NCBI RefSeq assembly: GCF_001189955.1
Contig: NZ_LFLT01000006.1
Coordinates: 1-64,000 of the forward strand
DNA from: Herbaspirillum chlorophenolicum
GTDB taxonomy: Bacteria > Pseudomonadota > Gammaproteobacteria > Burkholderiales > Burkholderiaceae_D
Direction of reading: 5' to 3'
DNA: 64,000 bases
Positions 33,410 to 41,809 of the stretch are shown in pieces (the first letter of the stretch is position 1; every line of letters starts with the position of its first letter). The position numbers and the translations under genes are program-made. The notes under the pieces were generated by a model. That model ran no database searches. It was given only the letters and a program-made list of their open reading frames with translations, and was not told where the DNA came from.

Positions 33410-35659
33410 ATGAAATTCCTGTTCTTCAAAATGCTGGTGGTGTGGAGACGCCTGCGGCACGGCATGCAAGCCCGCTACATGGCCCGCCATGATGTCGGGC
33501 GGCAACTCGACAGTTTGATGCGCCGCGTCGATCCCGCATCGGCCTGGCATGAGCGCGCCAACTGGCTGATCGACGTCGCCGAGTGGCTGCGCCACCGGCC
33601 GGCAGTGTCCCTGCTGGACCGGCAGGCCTGGAACAAGGTCCGCAGCCAGCGGTTGGCGACCATGCTGGACTGGCTCGACCAGCACCGCGACGTGCGCCGC
33701 AACGTGCAGAATGCGATGCAAAAGACCCTGCGCGAGGCCAACGGTCCGGAGCTGTTTTCCACCACCGGCCTGCCGCATGAGCCAGGCTTCTTCGGCGAAC
33801 TGGTCGAACGCCTGGCGCGCATGGTCCTGCCGCGCCACCTTTCCCCAACCGACCTGTCTTCGCTTTTCACCGCGCTGTTTCCCGATCCGGACGATGCCAA
33901 CTGGTTGCTCGAGCTGGACAATGAGCTGCTGGTGCGGCTATGGAAGCTGTTTGCCGATGACGGCATTTCGCACATGTACTGGCAGCAGATCGAAGAGGCG
34001 ATTACCTACCTCACCACGACGGTGATCGCCGACGGCATTAGCCCGGCCTTCCGCCAGCGCCTGGAACCCAAGATGCCCATGCGCGCCACGCCTTTCCTGG
34101 CGTTGCGGCGCGAGATAGAGGCATGGTTGCGCACCAACCCTTACGATCAGGCCGCATTGCGCAGCGTGCGCATGCTGGTGGCGGTGTGCCATGCGCAGAC
34201 TGACCGCATTTATGCTCACCTGGACGAATACGGCGTCTCGGTCAGCCTGGTGTACCGCATCGAGCGCATGCGTGCGCATCTGCAACGCATCGGCCGCCTG
34301 ATCGATGTGCGCGCGGCCGTTCCCGGCGAACCGGGAGCGGGGCGTGTGCAGTTGTTATTGGCCGACCTGATTTCCGCGCACCACAACCGTGGTTCGGTGC
34401 GCGGCTTGATGCGCCGCAGCTTCGCGCTGCTGGCGCGCAAGATGGTCGAGCGCAATGCCAATCACGGCGAACAGGCCATCGCGCGCGATGCTGCCGGCTA
34501 CCGCAAGGTATTGAAGGGCGGCTTGCTGGGCGGTGCGGTATTGGCCGGCACGGCGCTGCTGCAGATCGGGGTGGCCAGGCTGGGGTCGGCGCATTTCTTC
34601 GAGGGTGCGCTGGCGTCGCTCAACTATGCGGCGAGCTTCCTGCTGATTGCCGCCGTGGGCGGTGTGCTGGCCACGCGCCAGCCGGCTGTGGCGGCGCCGA
34701 TGCTGGCTTCGCATATGGGCGAGCTGGACGCCGACGGCATGCGTGGCCTGATCGCGGAAGCGGGCTTGCTGCTGCGTTCGCAATCGGCGGCCATTTTCGG
34801 CAACCTGCTGGCGGTGGCGCCGGTGGTGGCTCTGGTTTGCACTGCCGGCTGGTTCCTGTTCGGCGTGGTGCCGATGAGAACCGAACAGGCGCATGCCGAG
34901 CTGGTTTCCCTGTCGCTGGTCGGCCCCACGCCGCTCTATGCCGCGCTGACCGGCGTACTGCTGTGGCTGTCGAGCCTGGCGGCGGGGTTCGCCGACAACT
35001 GGTTCGCCTTGCGCCGCGTGCGCGAAATCATGTCCAACCAGCGCCGCCTGGTGCATGCGCTCGGCCCCTTGCGCGCCGAGCGTTGCGCAGCCTGGCTGGA
35101 GCGCAATGTCGCAACCATCTCCGGCAGCATGGTGCTGGGTCTGCTGCTGGGGATGACGCCGGTGCTGGCGGAGTTCTTCGGCCTGCCGCTGGACGTGCGC
35201 CAGGTGACGCTGGCTGCCGGCACGTTGGCGGCAGCGGCATTCAGCCTCGGTTGGCAATCGCTGGCCACGCCGGAATTCTGGCTGGCTGCCGGCGGCGTTG
35301 CCATCAGTGCGTTCTTGGGTGTGGGCGTGGCGTTCGCCTGCGCATTGACGCTGGCCTTGCGCGCGCGTGATGTGCCGCGCCGCATGCGGCGTTTCGTCCA
35401 GCGGGAAGTGTTGCGCCGCTTCGTCACTGCGCCGGCATTCTTCATTTTTCCTGAACGCGCTGGGGCGGGCGTCGATGCGGCGGTGCACGATGAGGAAGGC
35501 AGTGGCGAGGATGAAGACAGGGACAACGGCGGGGACGGCGGCAGCGCGACTCCCATCGATATCGGCAACGACACGCAAACGCAGGCCGAATGGCCCGGTG
35601 AGAGCGCCCGTGACAGCGAGCGCAACGTCCATCCCGAGGGATTGCGGCGGCATGGATGA
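33410..35659 (+). CDS. Large membrane protein of the 'SpecificRecomb' family
   Basis: 749 residues. The N-terminal 350 residues are soluble and helical; then HHNRGSVRGLMRRSFALLAR introduces a membrane part with about seven hydrophobic segments (roughly 365-680). This matches the betaproteobacterial family often labelled 'site-specific recombinase (Gcr)'. No tyrosine- or serine-recombinase active site is visible and the membrane topology makes that label doubtful. The C-terminal 60 residues form an unusual acidic tail (HDEEGSGEDEDRDNGGDGGS). Function unknown. Confidence 0.75.
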   Translation: MKFLFFKMLVVWRRLRHGMQARYMARHDVGRQLDSLMRRVDPASAWHERANWLIDVAEWLRHRPAVSLLDRQAWNKVRSQRLATMLDWLDQHRDVRRNVQNAMQKTLREANGPELFSTTGLPHEPGFFGELVERLARMVLPRHLSPTDLSSLFTALFPDPDDANWLLELDNELLVRLWKLFADDGISHMYWQQIEEAITYLTTTVIADGISPAFRQRLEPKMPMRATPFLALRREIEAWLRTNPYDQAALRSVRMLVAVCHAQTDRIYAHLDEYGVSVSLVYRIERMRAHLQRIGRLIDVRAAVPGEPGAGRVQLLLADLISAHHNRGSVRGLMRRSFALLARKMVERNANHGEQAIARDAAGYRKVLKGGLLGGAVLAGTALLQIGVARLGSAHFFEGALASLNYAASFLLIAAVGGVLATRQPAVAAPMLASHMGELDADGMRGLIAEAGLLLRSQSAAIFGNLLAVAPVVALVCTAGWFLFGVVPMRTEQAHAELVSLSLVGPTPLYAALTGVLLWLSSLAAGFADNWFALRRVREIMSNQRRLVHALGPLRAERCAAWLERNVATISGSMVLGLLLGMTPVLAEFFGLPLDVRQVTLAAGTLAAAAFSLGWQSLATPEFWLAAGGVAISAFLGVGVAFACALTLALRARDVPRRMRRFVQREVLRRFVTAPAFFIFPERAGAGVDAAVHDEEGSGEDEDRDNGGDGGSATPIDIGNDTQTQAEWPGESARDSERNVHPEGLRRHG

Positions 35660-35953
35660 GTATTGATTGATTACCAAGGCTATACCCGTCATATTGCAGT
35701 GCATATATTGGGGTATTTCCTGCAAGCCTGCACCAGGCGGGCTGTTGCGGCCGATTTTCGGGGCACCCGGGAAGGGATGACTATGCCGAGTTTATTAGGT
35801 TAGAATCAAACGGTTTTTTGCGTAAGCAGGGGGAGTGGAGAGACACGCTTAAGCCGAAAGAACGGTTGAGCCACAGTAAAACAGCCAAACCTGCCGAACC
35901 AGTGCAACTGAATCAGTAAGAAAAATGCCACTGGCTGCAAAAGATTCGTTTCG
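35660..35953. other. Intergenic region before repeat copy 2
   Basis: About 294 bases without a gene. A polypurine and T-rich stretch around 35800-35830 and an A-rich part near 35870-35930 are compatible with promoters for the cytochromes. No clear paired -35/-10 was identified. Confidence 0.4.
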
Positions 35954-36115
35954 GAACCTGTTCACGATCTCGCCGGGAGTTGGGCTAATGTCATTTCAGG
36001 ATGGGGTGCAAGGCGCAAAACGCAGCCGGGCCGGTTGGCCCGGGGAGGCTTTGCAACGACGCAGACCGCCTGAAAGAACATTTGGACAACCCCGGGCGAG
36101 GTCGTGAGCAGGTTT
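35954..36115. repeat. MITE-like 160-bp inverted-repeat element, copy 2
   Basis: Starts GAACCTGTTCACGATCTCGC and ends with the complement (…GGTCGTGAGCAGGTTT). The interior matches copy 1 in reverse orientation: both share the stretches TCATTTCAGGATGGG, GCAAGGCGCAAAACGCAG and AGACCGCCTGAAAG (or their complements, with a few changes) and the central GGGCC/GGCCC hairpin. It ends 27 bases before the cytochrome ATG at 36143, so it may influence that leader. Confidence 0.85.
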
Positions 36116-36142
36116 TAAGTCCAATTTACTTACCCTGCGAAC

Positions 36143-36463
36143 ATGAAAAAACACCTCGTGCTTCTTGCCTTGAGTGGCGTTGTCGGCAGTGCGTCTGCGG
36201 CAGACATCGTCGGTAATGCCAAGGCTGCTGAAAATAAAGTGTCCATGTGCATCGGATGCCACGGCATCCCCGGCTACAAAGCCTCGTTCCCTGAGGTCTA
36301 CCAGGTACCCATGCTGGGCGGCCAATCCCCCAAATACCTCGAAAACGCGCTGCGCGCCTACCAGAAGGGCGAACGCAAGCATCCGTCGATGCGGGGCATC
36401 GCCGCCAGCCTGTCGGACCAGGATATCGCCGACCTGGCCGCCTACTATTCGCAGCAGAAGTGA
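36143..36463 (+). CDS. Class I cytochrome c (periplasmic)
   Basis: Small electron-transfer protein, 106 residues. Signal peptide to about residue 20 (GVVGSASA), one haem motif CIGCH (36-40), and a likely axial Met in KHPSMRGIAASL. The SDQDIADLAAYYSQQ C-terminal helix is typical of c4/c5-like domains. A second cytochrome gene starts 13 bases after its stop, so the two single-haem proteins probably work together, possibly as a split c4-type pair. Confidence 0.9.
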   Translation: MKKHLVLLALSGVVGSASAADIVGNAKAAENKVSMCIGCHGIPGYKASFPEVYQVPMLGGQSPKYLENALRAYQKGERKHPSMRGIAASLSDQDIADLAAYYSQQK

Positions 36464-36476
36464 GGGGACGCACGAG

Positions 36477-36833
36477 ATGAAAAATATTCTTACCCATATG
36501 GCCGCGGCGTTGGCCGTATTGTCCGCCGTTGCTTTGCCTGCCCAGGCCGCCGACTTGGCCGCCGGCCGTGCACTGGTCGAGAAGTACAACTGCGCTTCCT
36601 GCCACGGCAAGGACTACAACTCGCCGATCGATCCTTCCTACCCCAAGCTGGCCGGCCAGCATGCGGATTACCTCAAGCATGCCCTGGTGGCGTATCGCCG
36701 CGGCGACACCGCCATGAATGGCCGCACCAACGCCATCATGTCGGCGCAGGCCAAGCCGCTGACCGATCAGGATATCCAGAATATCGCCGCCTACCTGCAT
36801 AGCCTGCCGGGTACGCTGGTGGTGCACAAGTAA
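36477..36833 (+). CDS. Class I cytochrome c (periplasmic), second copy
   Basis: 118-residue secreted cytochrome: signal peptide to about residue 25 (VALPAQA), haem motif CASCH (39-43), candidate axial Met in RTNAIMSAQAKPL, and a terminal helix TDQDIQNIAAYLHSLPG. It is cotranscribed with the gene at 36143 and followed by a strong terminator. Confidence 0.9.
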   Translation: MKNILTHMAAALAVLSAVALPAQAADLAAGRALVEKYNCASCHGKDYNSPIDPSYPKLAGQHADYLKHALVAYRRGDTAMNGRTNAIMSAQAKPLTDQDIQNIAAYLHSLPGTLVVHK

Positions 36834-36855
36834 GCGGCGCAATTGCCGGCGCAAT

Positions 36856-36885
36856 GAAAAAGCCACGCTGTTGCGTGGCTTTTTC
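36856..36885. terminator. Rho-independent terminator after the cytochrome pair
   Basis: Perfect 13-bp stem GAAAAAGCCACGC / GCGTGGCTTTTTC with loop TGTT. A- and T-runs on both sides allow it to serve the convergent DUF1841 gene as well. Confidence 0.93.
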
Positions 36886-36903
36886 GTCTGGTGGCGCCGG
36901 AAG

Positions 36904-37335
36904 TCAGTTTTGCGCGCGGCGTTTGATGCTGTCGATATAGGCCGCGCCATCCGGCGGCAGGCCATTGCGTTGGGAATTCCAGATCATCTCGCCCAGGCAT
37001 TCCATGATTTCGTGATGTGCCTCATGTTCGGAGCCGCGGCGCTGTGCCAGCATCTGGAACGCGGCACGGATGCCAGGCGGTTGGTCGATGGAAATCTGTT
37101 CGGTAATCGACAGGTGCATCGACAAGTGCAGGAAAGGATTGGACTGGCCGCGTTCCACCGAATAGTCGGTGGCGATTGCCTGTTCGACATCGCCCAGCGC
37201 TTCTTCATATTCCGGATGCTGGATGATCCAGTCGCGTGCGATCGCTTCGATCGGGGTCAGGACTTCGTGGCCCCGATGCTTGCGGTAAGCATCGCAGAAA
37301 AAGCGGCGGACATCGTGCTGGGAGGGCGTGAACAT
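36904..37335 (-). CDS. DUF1841 family protein
   Basis: Conserved proteobacterial protein of 143 residues, function unknown. Family features: the N-terminal FTPSQHDVRRFFCDAYRK, the HPEYEEALGD block, and the C-terminal half NPFLHLSMHLSITEQISIDQ and ECLGEMIWNSQRNGLPPDG. It is soluble with no signal peptide. It is convergent with the cytochrome pair across a shared terminator. Confidence 0.87.
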   Translation of the reverse strand: MFTPSQHDVRRFFCDAYRKHRGHEVLTPIEAIARDWIIQHPEYEEALGDVEQAIATDYSVERGQSNPFLHLSMHLSITEQISIDQPPGIRAAFQMLAQRRGSEHEAHHEIMECLGEMIWNSQRNGLPPDGAAYIDSIKRRAQN

Positions 37336-37620
37336 GGTGCAGGGAAACGAAAGTTCAAACCTCTATTTTACGCCGCATCGCGGTCGGTTTCAGGACAGGC
37401 ATGCGCCAAGGGAATCTGATGGAGGTCATTTTGGATCGCCACGGCGGGGTTGTCTTGAAGTAATATTCTTGCGGGGAGCCCAAAGAGCGCATTGCCTCAA
37501 TCATCGAGGGTGTGAACGTTCCCTGTTTGATTGCTGAAATGCGTTCTACTTATAAGCAGAACCCGGCCGACTCGGTACATGTTGCCAGCAGGGAGGCCGG
37601 GCACAGAGAGGGGAAATCGC

Positions 37621-38889
37621 ATGCGTCCTGCAGGCAGCTTCTTAGCGCACCTCCGTTTGCTACGCCGCTTTCATTTTCGTTGCGCCGCCATTGTTCTGCT
37701 GGCGGCCGCCGGCGTGTTCGTGGCGCTCGGGGGGCAGGCCAAGCCGGTTGCGGAAAGGAAGGCGGCTGATCGTGCGCCGGCGGTAGTGGGCGATGCCGCT
37801 GCCGACGAGGGCGCCATACTGCCGGTCGGTTTTGCCGGTCCTTTGTCGGGGCCATCCGCCGGCGTAGGTAAAAGCATGCAGAACGCGGTGCAGCTGGCGC
37901 TGGACGAAGCCAACCGTCGCGGCGTGCGCATCGCCGGCAAGAATTACCGTTTCAAGCTGTTGGCGCAGGATGACCGCGCCGATCCCGCCACCGCCGAATA
38001 CGTCGCGCGCTATCTGGTGAGCCAGCATGTGGTCGGCGTGGTCGGCCACTGGAACAGCGGCGCCAGCCTGGCGGCGGCTCCGGTGTATCACGCCGCGGGC
38101 ATAGTGCAGATATCGCCCGCGACCATGAGCCGCAAGTTCACGGCCCAGGCATATCCGGGGGTGTTTCGCACGATTGCCAACAACGATGCCGTAGGCCAGT
38201 TCTCAGCCGAATATGCGGTACAAAAGCTGGGCGTGAAGACGCTGGCCACCATCGACGACCGCACGCCGTTCGGCCAGGGGCTGGCCGAACAGGTCGCCCG
38301 GACTGCGCGCGACCAGGGCATTAAAGTGATCGGCAGTTATTCGGTGAGCGACAAGACCTCGGATTTCAACGCGCCGCTGATCGAAATCCGCAAGCGCAAC
38401 CCCGACCTCATCTTCTTCGGCGGCCTTGACTGGCAGGCCGGGCTGCTCGCCAAGGCCATCAAGCGCCTGAAGATCAATAGCCGGCTCATGGCCTCGGCCG
38501 GGACGGTAGGCTTGCCCTTCCTGATGCAAGCCGGGGCCGATGGCAATGGCGCGCTGGTGCTGGAGCCGGGGCCATCGCTGGACAAAATGCCGGGCTGGAA
38601 ATCTTTCCGCCAGCGCTACGGGCAGAATTTCGATACCGATATCGACCTGTATGCCACCTTCGCCTATGACGCCGCGCAGGCGCTGGTCAATGCCATCCGC
38701 CAGGCCAACAGCACGGAGTCGGCCGCCATCGTGCAAGAGATGCACAAGCTGCGTTTCAATGGTGTGAGCGGTACTATCGCCTTCAACGATGAAGGCGACC
38801 TGCTCAACCCGATATTCACCATGTATGAGGTACAGGACATGCGCTGGGTGCCGGTACTGCAGATCAATAGCGGGACGGCGGTGCGCTGA
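37621..38889 (+). CDS. Branched-chain amino-acid-type ABC binding protein (orphan)
   Basis: Periplasmic binding protein of the LivK/Peripla_BP_6 family, 422 residues. A long N-terminal region with a hydrophobic segment at about 22-42 (AAIVLLAAAGVFVALGG) acts as signal or anchor. The binding domain begins LPVGFAGPLSGPSAGVGKSMQNAV (shown in two: LPVGFAGPLSGPS, AGVGKSMQNAV). The ATG at 37621 follows AGAGGGGAAA. No permease or ATPase adjoins it, so the ligand and partners are unknown. The linker 45-75 is charged and could tether it to the membrane. Confidence 0.85.
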   Translation: MRPAGSFLAHLRLLRRFHFRCAAIVLLAAAGVFVALGGQAKPVAERKAADRAPAVVGDAAADEGAILPVGFAGPLSGPSAGVGKSMQNAVQLALDEANRRGVRIAGKNYRFKLLAQDDRADPATAEYVARYLVSQHVVGVVGHWNSGASLAAAPVYHAAGIVQISPATMSRKFTAQAYPGVFRTIANNDAVGQFSAEYAVQKLGVKTLATIDDRTPFGQGLAEQVARTARDQGIKVIGSYSVSDKTSDFNAPLIEIRKRNPDLIFFGGLDWQAGLLAKAIKRLKINSRLMASAGTVGLPFLMQAGADGNGALVLEPGPSLDKMPGWKSFRQRYGQNFDTDIDLYATFAYDAAQALVNAIRQANSTESAAIVQEMHKLRFNGVSGTIAFNDEGDLLNPIFTMYEVQDMRWVPVLQINSGTAVR

Positions 38890-38916
38890 GAGGCGCAGCA
38901 TGCCTTTCCGCCGTTC

Positions 38917-39567
38917 TTATACGCCCTTTTGCGGCAGCGGCGTCTTCTGCTTGAACTCGCACAGGTCGGCGATCACGCAGTTCCAGCATTGCGGCTTGCG
39001 CGCGATGCAGGTGTAGCGGCCATGCAGGATCAGCCAGTGGTGGGCGTCCTGCATGAACTCCGGCGCCACGAACTTCATCAATTTGCGCTCCACCTCGTCC
39101 ACATCCTTGCCCGGCGCCAGGCCGGTGCGGTTGGAGACGCGGAAGATATGCGTATCGACCGCAATGGTCGGGTGGCCGAAGGCGGTATTCAAGACCACAT
39201 TGGCGGTTTTGCGTCCTACCCCCGGTAAGGCTTCCAGCTCCTCACGCGTTTGCGGCACTTCGCCGCCATGCTGCTCGATCAGGATGCGGCAGGTTTCGAT
39301 CACGTTCTTGGCTTTGGTACGGAACAGGCCGATGGTCTGGATATAGGGGATCAGCTTGTCCACGCCGAGCTTGTAGATTTTCTGGGGCGTGTTGGCCACC
39401 GGGTAGAGCTTGCGCGTGGCCTTGTTGACCGAGACATCGGTGGCCTGGGCCGACAACAAGACCGCGATCAGCAGCTCGAACGGTGTGGTGTATTCCAGCT
39501 CGGTGGTTGGCGTTGGATTGGCCTGGCGCAGGCGTTCGAATATTTCGCGGCGTTTGGTCGGGTTCAT
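38917..39567 (-). CDS. nth: Endonuclease III (DNA glycosylase/AP lyase)
   Basis: Base-excision repair enzyme for oxidised pyrimidines, 216 residues. The helix-hairpin-helix LPGVGRKTANVV contains the catalytic Lys, and the catalytic Asp lies in TIAVDTHIFRV. The 4Fe-4S ligands are CIARKPQCWNCVIADLC (Cx6Cx2Cx5C). The ATG at 39567 gives the family length. It directly follows rsxB on the same strand, a usual order in this group. Confidence 0.95.
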   Translation of the reverse strand: MNPTKRREIFERLRQANPTPTTELEYTTPFELLIAVLLSAQATDVSVNKATRKLYPVANTPQKIYKLGVDKLIPYIQTIGLFRTKAKNVIETCRILIEQHGGEVPQTREELEALPGVGRKTANVVLNTAFGHPTIAVDTHIFRVSNRTGLAPGKDVDEVERKLMKFVAPEFMQDAHHWLILHGRYTCIARKPQCWNCVIADLCEFKQKTPLPQKGV

Positions 39568-39643
39568 GGATGTCGTTTTTCTTGTATCGTTTGTCGGCGA
39601 GAAAAGGAAATGGGAAAAGGGAAATAGAGCCGCACGCAAGGGC

Positions 39644-40423
39644 TCAGGGTTTGGCCGCTTTTTCCTGTTCAGCTTGCAGTTTTTTCAAGCGGGCGCGCTC
39701 CATCGCCGCCTGGATGATGGCCTTTTTGCGGGCCTGCTCGGCTTGCTGCTCGGGCGTGCCGGTTTCGGCGGCTTCCACTTCCTTGAGCTTGGCGGCGGCC
39801 TTGGCCGCGAGGCGGGCGTCATTCTCCGCCTTATCGCGTTTGAGGCGGACGCTGCGCAAATCGTGGCGCGCACGTGCGGCGTTGGCCTGTTCTTGTGTCC
39901 AGGCTTGCCAGCCAGTGCGTCCCGGCGTGGCTTCTTCCATGGCGATGCAGTCGACCGGGCAGGGCGCCACGCATAGTTCGCAGCCGGTGCAGAGGTCATC
40001 AACCACGGTATGCATCTGCTTGGCCGCACCGACGATGGCATCTACCGGGCAGGCCTGGATACACAGCGTGCAACCGATGCAGGCCTGTTCGTCGATCACC
40101 GCCAGCAGGCGCGGCTGTTCCCGGCCATTGGCCGGATTGAGCGGGAGGATGGGTTGGCCCAGCAATTGCGCCAGCCGGGCAATGCCCTCGGCGCCGCCGG
40201 GCGGACACTGGTTATAGGCGGCGCGGCCATCGGCGATCGCTTCGGCATAGGGGCGGCAGGCCGGGTAGCCGCATTTGGTGCACTGGGTTTGCGGCAGCAG
40301 GTCTTCGATCCGGTCGGCGAGACCGGGCAGGGCAGACGGTGTGGTGGCGGATGGCGGCACGTTGAGGCAGTTCGGCAAACAACTCAAAGGCCACATTATC
40401 CGGGGAAATCGGCGCGAAGTCAT
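39644..40423 (-). CDS. rsxB: RsxB/RnfB-type ferredoxin subunit
   Basis: Iron-sulfur electron-transfer protein. The N-terminal 4Fe-4S domain has [16 protein letters not shown]…CPPGG; two ferredoxin clusters follow ([12 protein letters not shown] and [12 protein letters not shown]). A long charged, Ala/Lys/Glu-rich helical tail of about 90 residues ends the protein. The N-terminal membrane helix of full RnfB is absent, which is the usual betaproteobacterial form, and other rnf genes are not here. Start is uncertain: ATG at 40423 (used), ATG at 40396 or GTG at 40360; none has a good ribosome-binding site. Confidence 0.87.
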   Translation of the reverse strand: MTSRRFPRIMWPLSCLPNCLNVPPSATTPSALPGLADRIEDLLPQTQCTKCGYPACRPYAEAIADGRAAYNQCPPGGAEGIARLAQLLGQPILPLNPANGREQPRLLAVIDEQACIGCTLCIQACPVDAIVGAAKQMHTVVDDLCTGCELCVAPCPVDCIAMEEATPGRTGWQAWTQEQANAARARHDLRSVRLKRDKAENDARLAAKAAAKLKEVEAAETGTPEQQAEQARKKAIIQAAMERARLKKLQAEQEKAAKP

Positions 40424-40587
40424 GCCGTCTGGCAGACGCTGCCTGCGCCAAGATCATCCATCCGGCTTAGAACGGTTGGTTATTTGGCTGAACTTCGACG
40501 TGCCGAGGCTATCCACTTTCAGTATCCGGATGCGCGGCACGGCATCCGTCTCCCAACCACATCAGCACGGCCCGGCGAGAGCGCATC

Positions 40588-41724
40588 ATGATCAAGTTCC
40601 CACGCCCGATGGCAGGTGGACGTTCCCTTGAAGTCGACTTCTTCCGCGGCGTGGTGCTGCTGATGATCGTGGTGGACCACATTTCGGGCAGCATGCTGGG
40701 CCAGTTCACCTTGCAGCGCTTCGCCATCTTCGATGCCACCGAGGTATTCGTCTTCCTGGCCGGCTACGCCACTGCAGCCGCCTATACCGCCATCGCCGAC
40801 GAGAAAGGCAATGAAGCCGCACGTTGGCGGTTCCTGCAGCGCGGCTGGCAGCTCTACCGTTCCTTCCTGCTGACCGTGGCGCTGATGCTGGCCATGGGCC
40901 TGTTATTCACCGCCTTGCGGCTGCACGCGCCTACGATCGAATACACCGATATCGGCACCTTTATTCACGAACCTCTGCAGATCGGCGTAGAGATGATCCG
41001 GCTGGCGCGCCAGCCCTATTTGTCGAGCATCCTGCCGATGTACATGCTGTTTGCGCTGGCCTCTCCGGTGATCGTGCCTGCGGTGCGCCGCCGGCCCTGG
41101 CTGGCAGTGGCGGCCAGCCTGGCGTTGTGGGGCGTGGCGCCGTTGCTGGCGCGGCTGCTGCCTACGGTGTCGCCCACCGGCTGGACCTTCAATCCCTTCG
41201 CCTGGCAACTGCTGTTCGTGATCGGGGTGGTATGCCGCCTGCATCCGCTGAAGAGCTACCAGCGCGAGGATGCCGACGCCGTGCTGCGTCGGCGCAAGCT
41301 GACCCGCATCGCCGCGGCGGTGGCGGTCGTTTTCCTGTGCGTGCGCATATTCGTCGAGTTCGATCCGGGTCCGGTCTTCAAGCAGAACCTGTCGTCGCTG
41401 CGCGTGGGCAGTTTCATGGCGGTGTTGTGGCTGGTTGCGATGATGGTCCGCCAGGGCTGGATCCTGCAATTGGCCGAGCGCCTGCCGCTGGTGGTGACGG
41501 TTGGCCGGAACGGGTTGGTGTGTTTTGTCTCGGGGACGATGATCTCGCTGCTGGCCGATATTCTCCTGTATCTCGCCACAGGTGGGCGGCCGGGGAATTG
41601 GTCGGGCCTGATGGCAGATCTGGCCGCGATTGCGTCGATGCTGGCTATCGGTGTGGCGGCGCAGGCGTGGAAGGATTATCGCCGCGCCAGGGATCGCCGC
41701 GCGCATGGCCTGCACGCGCATTGA
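40588..41724 (+). CDS. OpgC-domain membrane protein
   Basis: Polytopic inner-membrane protein (378 residues, about ten spans) of the OpgC family, whose founding member succinylates osmoregulated periplasmic glucans. Conserved opening: SLEVDFFRGVVLLMIVVDHI, with the Asp/Arg and Asp-His pair typical of membrane acyltransferases, then FDATEVFVFLAGYATAAAY. No glucan-synthesis genes (opgG/H) are nearby, so the acceptor is unknown. It lies between rsxB (divergent) and phaZ (convergent). Confidence 0.85.
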   Translation: MIKFPRPMAGGRSLEVDFFRGVVLLMIVVDHISGSMLGQFTLQRFAIFDATEVFVFLAGYATAAAYTAIADEKGNEAARWRFLQRGWQLYRSFLLTVALMLAMGLLFTALRLHAPTIEYTDIGTFIHEPLQIGVEMIRLARQPYLSSILPMYMLFALASPVIVPAVRRRPWLAVAASLALWGVAPLLARLLPTVSPTGWTFNPFAWQLLFVIGVVCRLHPLKSYQREDADAVLRRRKLTRIAAAVAVVFLCVRIFVEFDPGPVFKQNLSSLRVGSFMAVLWLVAMMVRQGWILQLAERLPLVVTVGRNGLVCFVSGTMISLLADILLYLATGGRPGNWSGLMADLAAIASMLAIGVAAQAWKDYRRARDRRAHGLHAH

Positions 41725-41740
41725 GCAGGTTTGCCGCACA

Positions 41741-41781
41741 AAAAAAGAGCCGGCGCCGCCATGACAGCGGACGCCGGCTCT
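41741..41781 (-). terminator. Terminator downstream of phaZ
   Basis: 10-bp stem AGAGCCGGCG / CGCCGGCTCT with a 16-base loop. The A-run at 41739-41746 becomes a T-run on the minus strand, so it terminates the phaZ transcript. It is weaker for the converging OpgC gene. Confidence 0.8.
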
Positions 41782-41809
41782 TCCATGCCGTACTTGCGGA
41801 TCTGCCGGA

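Noticed and set aside
33410-35659. Interpreting the 749-residue protein as an integrase marking a mobile island
   Set aside because: No recombinase active site, no att-like repeats or tRNA, and the protein is multi-spanning membrane.
36001-36216. Short frame starting MGCKAQNAAGPVG within the repeat
   Set aside because: It derives from the MITE-like element and recurs in copy 1; it is not a conserved protein.
37328-37537. 69-residue frame upstream of the LivK-like gene
   Set aside because: Overlaps the DUF1841 promoter and has no protein-like features.
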